Shown here in pieces: positions 56,861 to 64,000 of a stretch of 64,000 nt of DNA; position 1 is the stretch's first letter; every line of letters starts with the position of its first letter. The notes under the pieces are model-generated. The model searched no databases, had not been told where the DNA came from, and saw only the letters and a program-made list of their open reading frames with translations. The stretch lies in assembly GCF_900111825.1 (NCBI RefSeq), contig NZ_FOJM01000018.1, positions 98,753 through 162,752 of the forward strand, written 5' to 3'. The stretch comes from Pedobacter suwonensis. Its GTDB lineage: Bacteria > Bacteroidota > Bacteroidia > Sphingobacteriales > Sphingobacteriaceae. The position numbers and the translations under genes were made by a program.

Positions 56861-58439
56861 GAGATTTCGTTAATTGTTGATTGACCGTTCTGAAAATACC
56901 CAGCGGGTTGCCATCTTTCAATTCATCCGGCAACAATTCCTGCTCCCAATCCTGATAAGCCAAAGGCCTGACGAAACGATTGATAGCGGTAGAGCCTACA
57001 GAAGTAAAACGACTATCGTTGGTTGCGGGGAATGGACCACCATGTTGCATGGCCGCACAAACTTCTACACCTGTAGGCACACCATTCAGTATAATTCTTC
57101 CGGTTTTATCAGTTAACTTGTTTACCAAAGCCTGGTAATCTCTAAGCTCCTGTTTTTCGGCCATTAAGGTAACGGTAAGCTGACCTTCTAACACTTCAAC
57201 GGCCTGCTCCAGTTCAGCATGATCCCGGGCAACAACCAACAGAGAATATGGCCCGAAAATTTCTTCGCGTAGTTTTGGATTTTTAATAAAATCGGCAGCA
57301 CTTACCTGAGCTATTTTCGCTTCTGATTGATTTTGAAGTTCCATATTTTTCACCGTTGATGCCGATAAAAGCACAACACCATCTTCATTTACAACCTCAG
57401 CAGAAAGTTTGCCATAATTATGGGCAATACCTTCGGTAAGCATGGTTGCCGATGGAACGGTTGAAATGGCCTCTTTTAAAGCAGTCTTAAAGTTTTCGAG
57501 TGCAGGTGATTGTACGGCTAACAATAACCCGGGATTGGTACAAAACTGACCTGCTCCCAAGGTAATGGATGCAGCATATTTTTTAGCCAGTTCTTCTGCT
57601 TGGTTTTCTATGGCTAACGGAAGAAAAATTACCGGGTTAATACTGCCCATTTCTGCAAAAACCGGAATTGGTTGTTCGCGTTGTTGAGCAAGATTAATTA
57701 AGGCCATACCGCCTTTAAACGAACCGGTAAACGTTACGGCTTTGGTTAAGGGATGTTGAACCAGCCCAGCACCAACAGCGTAACCATCATCATATAACAA
57801 AGAGAAAACACCTTTAGGCATTCCCGTTTTTTCTGCTGCTTTAATAATGGCACCACCTACCAAAGCACTGGTTCCATAATGTGCGGGATGCGCTTTAACC
57901 ACCACCGGACAGCCAGAGGCTAGTGCCGATGCGGTATCGCCGCCTGCAACAGAAAAAGCAAGCGGAAAGTTGCTTGCACCAAAAACCACCACTGGTCCGA
58001 TTGGAATGAGCATTCGCCTGATATCTGGTCTTGGTAAAGGCTGTCTGTCAGGTAATGCCGTATCAATAATGGCATCAACCCAAGAGCCTTCTGCAACCAA
58101 ACTGGCAAATAACCTTAATTGACCCGTAGTTCTGCCCAACTCACCCTGTAAACGGGCTAAAGGCAAACCACTTTCTGCTGAAGCCCTGTTTACCAGTTCT
58201 TCACCAAGATTGGCAATTTCATCTGCAATGGCATTTAAAAATGCGGCTTTAAGATCTTTGTTTAAGTTTCTGTAGCTTTGAAAAGCAGCTGTTGCTGCTG
58301 TTAAGGCATCATCAACCAGTTTCTCGTTAGCTTTGAAAAATTCGCCATCAAGCGTTAATCCCGTTGCGGGATTAACAGCTTTAAGGCTTTTTTCATTAAC
58401 TTCAATATAAGTACCGGCTACAATATTTTTTCCGTTCAT
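56853..58439 (-). CDS. Alpha-ketoglutarate semialdehyde dehydrogenase
   Basis: 528 residues, an aldehyde dehydrogenase. The general-base Glu lies in PVFAEMGSINPVIF and the nucleophile Cys in TLGAGQFCTNPGLLL, forms typical of the NADP-type alpha-ketoglutarate semialdehyde (2,5-dioxopentanoate) dehydrogenases. It makes 2-oxoglutarate, the last step of hydroxyproline breakdown. It lies 14 bp after the deaminase and overlaps the epimerase by 8 bp. It is the only such enzyme seen here, and the pentonate operon at 22.6-26.6 kb should need one too. Confidence 0.92.
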   Translation of the reverse strand: MNGKNIVAGTYIEVNEKSLKAVNPATGLTLDGEFFKANEKLVDDALTAATAAFQSYRNLNKDLKAAFLNAIADEIANLGEELVNRASAESGLPLARLQGELGRTTGQLRLFASLVAEGSWVDAIIDTALPDRQPLPRPDIRRMLIPIGPVVVFGASNFPLAFSVAGGDTASALASGCPVVVKAHPAHYGTSALVGGAIIKAAEKTGMPKGVFSLLYDDGYAVGAGLVQHPLTKAVTFTGSFKGGMALINLAQQREQPIPVFAEMGSINPVIFLPLAIENQAEELAKKYAASITLGAGQFCTNPGLLLAVQSPALENFKTALKEAISTVPSATMLTEGIAHNYGKLSAEVVNEDGVVLLSASTVKNMELQNQSEAKIAQVSAADFIKNPKLREEIFGPYSLLVVARDHAELEQAVEVLEGQLTVTLMAEKQELRDYQALVNKLTDKTGRIILNGVPTGVEVCAAMQHGGPFPATNDSRFTSVGSTAINRFVRPLAYQDWEQELLPDELKDGNPLGIFRTVNQQLTKSHE

Positions 58440-58453
58440 ATTTGGTTTTTAAA

Positions 58454-59371
58454 CTATTTGCCCCAACTACCTGCAGGTAATTCCGGACGAATAGCTAATG
58501 CATCATTAATAATTTTCAATACTTTCTCTCTTTCTGCGCCACTTAATGGTAAACGCGGTGCACGAACCGCCTCAGTTCCCAATCCGGTTGCCACCTCTGC
58601 TAATTTAATGTATTGTACCAATTTTGCATGAATATCCAACTCAAGCACAGGTAAAAACCAACGGTAAATTTTTAATGCTTCGGCAATGCGATTTTCTTTA
58701 ACCAACCTGAAAATAGCAACGGTTTCTCTAGGGAAAGCATCAACCAAACCTGCAACCCATCCATGTGCACCCATTACAATACTTTCCATTGCTAATGGAT
58801 CTACTCCGGTAAAGATTTTAAAACGGTCGCCAAAACGGTTGATCAATCTGGTTACGTTTGATACATCTCTTGTTGATTCTTTGATGGCCTGGATGTTGTC
58901 GTATTTGGTTAAAACCTCGAACATGTCCAAAGTTACTTCGATTTTATAATCAACAGGATTGTTATAAATCATGATCGGCAGACTGGTGCTTTCTGCAACA
59001 GCACCAAAAAAGGCTAACGTTTCATCCGGAGCAGCATTATAGCGCATTGGCGGCAACAACATTAAACCTTGCGCACCAAGTGATTCTGCTTTTTTAGCTA
59101 CTTCGATTGCTTTTTTTGTAGTTGATTCTGCAATATTCAATAAAACCGGAACGCGACCATTTACCACTGTTAAGGTATGTGATAACAAACCAAACTTTTC
59201 TTCATCCGTTAGTACACTGGCTTCGCCTAGCGATCCACCTAATATAATTCCTTCAGCACCTGCTTCTAATTGCGCTTCGATATTTAAATCGAACGCAGGA
59301 AAATCTAACTCATCATTTGCTGTAAATTTAGTGGTTACAGCCGGGAAAACCCCAGTCCATTTGATACTCAT
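58454..59371 (-). CDS. DHDPS-family pyrroline-4-hydroxy-2-carboxylate deaminase
   Basis: 305 residues, a class I aldolase-type (dihydrodipicolinate synthase family) barrel. Key elements are the GGSLGEAS loop, the Tyr in PIMIYNNPVDY and the Schiff-base Lys in IQAIKESTRD. Several reactions occur in this family. Since the epimerase, oxidase and semialdehyde dehydrogenase genes follow directly, it most likely deaminates pyrroline-4-hydroxy-2-carboxylate to alpha-ketoglutarate semialdehyde. First gene of the four-gene hydroxyproline operon; its promoter should lie in 59372-59704, where no gene or clear box was seen. Confidence 0.88.
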   Translation of the reverse strand: MSIKWTGVFPAVTTKFTANDELDFPAFDLNIEAQLEAGAEGIILGGSLGEASVLTDEEKFGLLSHTLTVVNGRVPVLLNIAESTTKKAIEVAKKAESLGAQGLMLLPPMRYNAAPDETLAFFGAVAESTSLPIMIYNNPVDYKIEVTLDMFEVLTKYDNIQAIKESTRDVSNVTRLINRFGDRFKIFTGVDPLAMESIVMGAHGWVAGLVDAFPRETVAIFRLVKENRIAEALKIYRWFLPVLELDIHAKLVQYIKLAEVATGLGTEAVRAPRLPLSGAEREKVLKIINDALAIRPELPAGSWGK

Positions 59372-59704
59372 TTTAATGTTATGTTTTAATAAATATTTTC
59401 AAAATTCATCTCGCCAATTCCCAAAAAGCCAGGATCCATCGGCAAATATTAGCTCATCATTGATCCACAATCAATGCGTCTAACTGATGTTCAAAGTTAG
59501 GAAATCACCAGGCAGCAATATTGTTAGATTTTAACCGATAATGGTCGTAAATGCGCCACTTCAACCAGATAAATCTGGTATTGGAAAGCAAAATTCATTA
59601 ATAAAAAGAACGAGAGATGAATAAAAAAGTTATCCTATTACGGAACACCTCCTCTAAATCAGCTGAATAGAAAAACACCTGTTGCCTATTCTATCCGAAG
59701 ATAT
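59372..59704. other. Gene-free interval upstream of the hydroxyproline operon
   Basis: 333 bp between the M1 peptidase stop and the deaminase start, both leftward. No repeat or coding frame was recognised; it must hold the operon promoter and the peptidase terminator. Confidence 0.4.
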
Positions 59705-61375
59705 TTATTTTGTATTTTTCACCTGAAGGTAATACATAAATTCAATACCCGATGTTGTAAAAAGTGCATCCTGCCCTTTAGCCAGCGCAACCTGCTGCCA
59801 GTTTTGCGAAGGTATAATTTTTAATGTTGTAACGCCTTCTTTTTTCAGACTTAAAGGCAGGTTGAAACCCTTAACACAATTGCTATACCGGTAAAACGCC
59901 TTGCCATCTTTAAGGTAATATTCGAATACCGGAATCTGCACCGTACGAAGATACTGATCAAAAACTTTTGAAAAATTATAACCCGCTTTTTTAGAAATAT
60001 AATTTTCAATCTGCGCAGTAGTTACCGTTTGATGATAAAAAGTTTGGTTTAGTCCGCGCAATATAGATCTAAAAAGCTGATCATTATTTAAACTATGCCT
60101 GATGGAATGCAGCATATTGCCTCCTTTTGGATACATATCGCCGCTGCCTTGTGCATTTACGCCATAAGGCGGAATAATGGGGCTATCATTTCTGATACCT
60201 TTTCTAATACCGAAATTATACTCGTTTCCAGCGTTAGTGCCAAAGGTATAATCTACAAAAAGTGTTTCGCTGTAGTTGGTGAAACTTTCATGCACCCACA
60301 TATCGGCCAGGTCATTAGTGGTAATGTTGTTGCCAAACCATTCGTGCCCACTTTCATGAATGATGATGAAATCCCACTTTAAACCCCAACCATTACCAGA
60401 CATATCTTTACCTCTATAGCCAAATTTATAACCGTTGCCGTAAGAAACGGCAGATTGATGTTCCATACCCGTATGCGAAGCATCGATCAACTGATAACCA
60501 TCTTCATAAAAAGGATAAGGCCCGAACCAATACTCCATGCTTTTCATCATTTTATGTACCTGATCAGGCATGTAGGTTTTCGCTTTGGGGTAATTATAAT
60601 CCAGTACCCAATAGTTCACATCAAGTGCGCCCTTTTCTCCGGCATATTTCTCCTTAAAATTTACGTATTTGCCAATGTAAGGAATAATGCAATAATTGCT
60701 GATCGGATTTTTAACGTTGTACTGATAGGTAGCGGTACCATCGTGATTATCTTTCTTAAATACCAGGCGGCCATTACCCACCACGATCAACGTATCCGGA
60801 ACGGTCATGGTTAAAGAAGCACCTAAATCCGGTTCGTCGCTTTGATGATCTTTATTCGGATACCACACAGAAGCACCTAAGCCCTGGCAGGCCACTGTCA
60901 TCCACGGCCGCGAAAGCGAGTCGGTAGTAAAAATAAAACCACCATCCCAGGGTGCTCTTTTGGCCTGATGTACCTTTCCATGGTAAAAAATATGGACATT
61001 ATTCAAAGCAGATAACTTTTGTGCAGGTACATGTACATACCACACACTGCCTACATGTTCGAATTTTAACTTTGAACCGCCATTATATAAAACGCTGTCA
61101 ATAATTAGGGGTTCCTGCAAATCGATCTGAATGCGGGTGTTGCCATTATTTTGATGCACTACTTTATAAACGATCTTATTTGAACCCATGATGCTTTTAT
61201 CATTGTAATCTGGCTTAACAGCCAGTTCGTAACGCTGTACATCCCACCAGGTCCGTTCGGCATTCAGGCTGCCCCTTAGGGTGTCGGCCAAAGTATAAAC
61301 TTTTGTTGGTGACTGCGCAAATAGCAGGGTACTCAACGTTAAGAAAACTAGGTTTAAGGAGATTATTTTTTTCAT
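59705..61375 (-). CDS. M1-family metallopeptidase
   Basis: 556 residues. Signal peptide MKKIISLNLVFLTLSTLLFA from the ATG at 61375, preferred to one 27 bp upstream. The gluzincin motif HESGHEWFGNN and the third ligand Glu in WVHESFTNYSE are intact. It is shorter than classical aminopeptidase N because the C-terminal helical domain is reduced, as in many secreted Bacteroidota M1 proteins. It lies beside the hydroxyproline operon and may supply free amino acids from peptides. Confidence 0.9.
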   Translation of the reverse strand: MKKIISLNLVFLTLSTLLFAQSPTKVYTLADTLRGSLNAERTWWDVQRYELAVKPDYNDKSIMGSNKIVYKVVHQNNGNTRIQIDLQEPLIIDSVLYNGGSKLKFEHVGSVWYVHVPAQKLSALNNVHIFYHGKVHQAKRAPWDGGFIFTTDSLSRPWMTVACQGLGASVWYPNKDHQSDEPDLGASLTMTVPDTLIVVGNGRLVFKKDNHDGTATYQYNVKNPISNYCIIPYIGKYVNFKEKYAGEKGALDVNYWVLDYNYPKAKTYMPDQVHKMMKSMEYWFGPYPFYEDGYQLIDASHTGMEHQSAVSYGNGYKFGYRGKDMSGNGWGLKWDFIIIHESGHEWFGNNITTNDLADMWVHESFTNYSETLFVDYTFGTNAGNEYNFGIRKGIRNDSPIIPPYGVNAQGSGDMYPKGGNMLHSIRHSLNNDQLFRSILRGLNQTFYHQTVTTAQIENYISKKAGYNFSKVFDQYLRTVQIPVFEYYLKDGKAFYRYSNCVKGFNLPLSLKKEGVTTLKIIPSQNWQQVALAKGQDALFTTSGIEFMYYLQVKNTK

Positions 61376-61417
61376 ATTTTTTTGCTGGTTATCATGTTGC
61401 AATAGCGTATGCTTAAT

Positions 61418-61671
61418 TTGAAAAGCACTTTCAGCTTTTCATCGGTTACGACAGCCCTGCTATCCCTCCTGCTCCGATGAAGAATCGGGAGCATCCGTTC
61501 TATCAGGTTTATTTAACCCGGGTTTGTGCTAAACACCCAGTTTCTATCCCGTGCATCAGCCTTGTTTTTAGCCCTGACAGGAGCGGGCATTCCGATCCAT
61601 CATCGGAATAAAGCGGATGGCAGGAACCTCCTTTAAAAAAAAACGAATGACCCTGCGCTCCAAAACAAAAC
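61418..61671. repeat. Duplicated structured element, copy 1
   Basis: About 250 bp, matched by 61719-62031 in the same orientation at roughly 85-90% where aligned. It carries two hairpins, GCTCCGAT...ATCGGGAGC and ATTCCGAT...ATCGGAAT, in two arms that resemble one another in inverted orientation (CCTGCTATCC... and ...GGATGGCAGG). The centre has CCCGTGCATCAGCC. No coding sense. Confidence 0.75.
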
Positions 61672-61718
61672 TGCTGTTATCTTAATACATTTTCTTATTA
61701 TCAGCGCATAAATATCAG

Positions 61719-62031
61719 TTTGAAAAGCAATTGCGGTTTTTCATTGGTTCCACCAGTCCTGCTATCCCTCCTGCTCCGATGAAACCTGTGCAACAAGCAA
61801 GCATACCGTAAAGCAACCAAAGCAAGTTACTTAAATCGAAAGCATCCATTCTATCAGGTTTATTTAACCTGGATCTGTTGCTAAACACTCCGTTTCTATC
61901 CCGTGCATCAGCCTGTGTTTTTAGCCCTGACAGGAGCGGGCATTCCGATCCTTCATCGGAATAAAGCGGATGGCAGGAACCTCCTTTGAAAAAAAACGAA
62001 TGACCCTGCGCTCCAAAACAAAAAAACCTTT
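61719..62031. repeat. Duplicated structured element, copy 2 with a ~56-bp insertion
   Basis: Same element as copy 1, but the first hairpin apex carries about 56 extra bases (around 61782-61838). The second hairpin and the right end are almost identical to copy 1. It ends just before the M24 peptidase stop. Confidence 0.75.
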
Positions 62032-62051
62032 ATTCCAAAGAGCCGCCCATC

Positions 62052-63449
62052 CTAATAGGCTTCGCTTCTAACCGATTCTATTTCTTCAGTAGTTATGGCC
62101 AAATATTTCCCCAGCATACGGCTTCCATTTTCTGTAATCAGAAAATCATCTTCAACCCTGATGCCGGTAAAGTTTCTAAATTGCTCTAATTTATCGTAGT
62201 TAATAAATTCGGCAAACTGATTAGCGGCTTTCCAACGATCGATCAGTTCCGGAATAATATACACACCTGGTTCTACCGTTAACACATATCCTTTTTCCAG
62301 CGCTTTGCCCAACCTTAACGATTTTAAGCCAAACTGGGTAGTATTTTTGGTCAGCTCGTCTGTATAGCCCACATACTGCTCACCCAAATCTTCCATATCA
62401 TGTACATCTAAGCCCATCATATGTCCGGTTCCACATTGGAAGAACATGGCATGCGCACCGGCCTGTACCGCATCTTCTATATTACCCTTCATCAGGCCAA
62501 TATCCTTTAAACCCTGCGCCAGCATTTTGCAAGAAGCCAAATGTACATCTAAATACCTCACGCCCGGGGCCAGCATATTTTTGCCATGCGTATAAGCATT
62601 CAATACAATATCATAAACATCTTTTTGCTCAGCGGTAAATTTCTTACCTACAGGAAAAGTACGTGTAAGATCGCCAGCATAACCTAAAGCGGTTTCTACA
62701 CCTGAATCGTTTAATACCAGTTGTCCTTCCCTGAGCTGATTGCCATGGTAATGGTTATGCAAAATCTCTCCGCGAACGGTTAAAATAACAGGATAGGCCA
62801 GATTGCCACCCGAAGCTAATGCAGCACCTTGAATTTTAGCGGCAAGTTCACGTTCATACATACCAGGTTTAGCCTGCTGCATCACCATTAAATGAATATC
62901 GGCAGATATTGCCGCAGCACGATCCAATTCTTCAACTTCTTCAACAGATTTAACAGACCGTTGTGCTACTACCGCCTTAATAAAACCAATTGAAGCTTTT
63001 TCTTTAAGTTGATCAATAGACAGGTTGAGCCAGCTGGCCAATTTAATTTTATTCTCAGATCGGTAAGGTGGTAAGAAATGAATCTCACGTTTTTTATCTA
63101 AGTATTGTTTAAGGTAAGTGTTTAGCTGTGCATAGGGCAATACTTTGGTTAGGCCAGCATCCAGGCTTTTTTCTTCAAGTGTTTTCTGCCTGCCCATCCA
63201 TACAATATCATCAATACCCATCTCGTCACCGAAAAGAATCGTCTCCTCTTCATCCAGGTCAATAATGGCGCCTAAGGATGGATCGTTGATACCAAAATAA
63301 TATAAAAAGGTACTATCCTGCCTAAAATGATAGGTATTGTCCTTATAATTCATCGGGCTATCTTCATTACCCAAAAAGAGTAATATTCCCGAATTTATTT
63401 TTGATTTTAATGCTGCTCTTCTTTCGAGGTAAACTTTCTTTTCAAACAT
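62052..63449 (-). CDS. M24-family Xaa-Pro aminopeptidase (aminopeptidase P)
   Basis: 465 residues. An AMP_N domain (~1-140) precedes the pita-bread catalytic domain. Metal ligands can be placed: Asp in LNDSGVE and AGDLTRTFP, His in GTGHMMGLDVHD, Glu in LTVEPGVY and Glu in IRVEDDFL. No signal peptide, so it is cytosolic. It releases the first residue from peptides with proline next, completing the breakdown of proline-rich peptides with the S9 enzyme. All ligands intact. Confidence 0.93.
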   Translation of the reverse strand: MFEKKVYLERRAALKSKINSGILLFLGNEDSPMNYKDNTYHFRQDSTFLYYFGINDPSLGAIIDLDEEETILFGDEMGIDDIVWMGRQKTLEEKSLDAGLTKVLPYAQLNTYLKQYLDKKREIHFLPPYRSENKIKLASWLNLSIDQLKEKASIGFIKAVVAQRSVKSVEEVEELDRAAAISADIHLMVMQQAKPGMYERELAAKIQGAALASGGNLAYPVILTVRGEILHNHYHGNQLREGQLVLNDSGVETALGYAGDLTRTFPVGKKFTAEQKDVYDIVLNAYTHGKNMLAPGVRYLDVHLASCKMLAQGLKDIGLMKGNIEDAVQAGAHAMFFQCGTGHMMGLDVHDMEDLGEQYVGYTDELTKNTTQFGLKSLRLGKALEKGYVLTVEPGVYIIPELIDRWKAANQFAEFINYDKLEQFRNFTGIRVEDDFLITENGSRMLGKYLAITTEEIESVRSEAY

Positions 63450-64000
63450 ATTTTTTCAGTTAAGCAAATATCCCAAAAGCTAATTTTATTCAATAACAAT
63501 TAATTGCAATGGCTAAAATATGGGATGTATCTGCAAATTATAAGCTATTAATCCGCCATAAAAGTCACAATAAATTTCATTTTGACGAAATAGAAATGAA
63601 GAATCAGCTAAAAATTAAGCCGTACACTGCTGTCATGCTTGTTATTTAAATAATTTATATATAAATAATTGTAATTTACAAAATTGACATATTTCATTTA
63701 AAGTATTACTTATTATGTTAACAATTTTTTATTAGCAGATCGTGTTGAAAAAGGTATTATAATAATTTTATCAATTTGATTATCAATTTATATAATGAAC
63801 TGTATTAAATCTATTTATAATATAGAAACTTCAAACTGCTCATTATCTTATTCAAATAAATCATAATTAGATTTTCTTATTATCTAATCATTATCTCCAT
63901 TTTGCTCAATTCTATCCGTAGTGTTAAGCGCAGCGTCACTACGGATTGATGAATGGTGTTGAGTTTTAAACTCAATAGCGAAAGAACAAGTCGGAGACTC
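63450..64000. other. AT-rich gene-free end of the window with a repeat hairpin
   Basis: No gene found. The stretch to ~63900 is very AT-rich. At 63914-63944 a 9-bp stem TCCGTAGTG / CACTACGGA around TTAAGCGCAGCGT matches the left part of the ~115-bp repeats at 29405 and 30200, and is followed by GAGTTTTAAACTC. The element runs off the window. Confidence 0.6.

Overview
The window looks like the chromosome of a Bacteroidota member of the Sphingobacteriaceae, most likely Pedobacter or a close relative. This rests on two SusC/SusD pairs, a hybrid two-component regulator (HTCS), recognisable TAnnTTTG-type -7 promoter boxes, weak Shine-Dalgarno sites, moderate-to-low GC and many dispersed palindromic intergenic repeats. 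No rRNA, plasmid replication genes or transposase were seen. The species call is inference.

Layout. 1-4.7 kb: the start of a Tat-exported GH109-type oxidoreductase-fold protein, a PAP2 phosphatase and an LTA-synthase-like membrane transferase with matching divergent promoters, and a DUF1275 membrane protein. 5.3-7.6 kb: a zinc-ribbon microprotein, a 32-residue membrane peptide, a receiver-only response regulator, and a tyrosine recombinase. A ~170-bp segment bounded by inverted repeats and holding a promoter and a hairpin separates the regulator from the recombinase; it looks like an invertible promoter switch. 7.9-9.0 kb: GNAT and MarR genes with a 27-bp palindromic operator. 9.2-13.4 kb: a sulfur operon of a Crp/Fnr regulator, a TauE/SafE permease, an MBL-double-rhodanese protein and two YeeE/YedE proteins. 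13.6-21.6 kb: a GH30 glucuronoxylanase-like lipoprotein, a SusC/SusD pair and an AraC regulator. 22.6-26.6 kb: a pentonate (sugar acid) operon of AraD1-like FAH protein, IlvD/Edd dehydratase and GntP permease.

26.6-31.7 kb is an accessory stretch ending at tRNA-Lys(TTT). It has a DUF1016-like nuclease remnant, a fused ABC-ATPase/TOPRIM (DUF4435-like) defence-type gene broken by an in-frame amber codon at codon 16, two copies of a ~115-bp repeat around an orphan membrane protein, and a VapBC-type toxin-antitoxin pair. 32-45.7 kb: a Crp/Fnr-like regulator and a polysaccharide utilisation locus (HTCS, SusC, SusD, GH30, GH35) best read as beta-galactan or arabinogalactan degradation.

46.4-63.4 kb is a peptide and hydroxyproline catabolism region: NIPSNAP protein, S9 prolyl peptidase, APC permease, DUF885 peptidase, AraC regulator, FAD D-amino-acid oxidase, 4-hydroxyproline epimerase, alpha-ketoglutarate semialdehyde dehydrogenase, a DHDPS-family deaminase, an M1 metallopeptidase and an M24 Xaa-Pro aminopeptidase. 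Together they could take collagen-type peptides to 2-oxoglutarate. The pentonate operon is expected to make the same semialdehyde but has no dehydrogenase of its own, so the two loci may share one. Intergenic spaces carry REP-like hairpin arrays, a 125-bp tandem repeat and a ~250-bp duplicated structured element.
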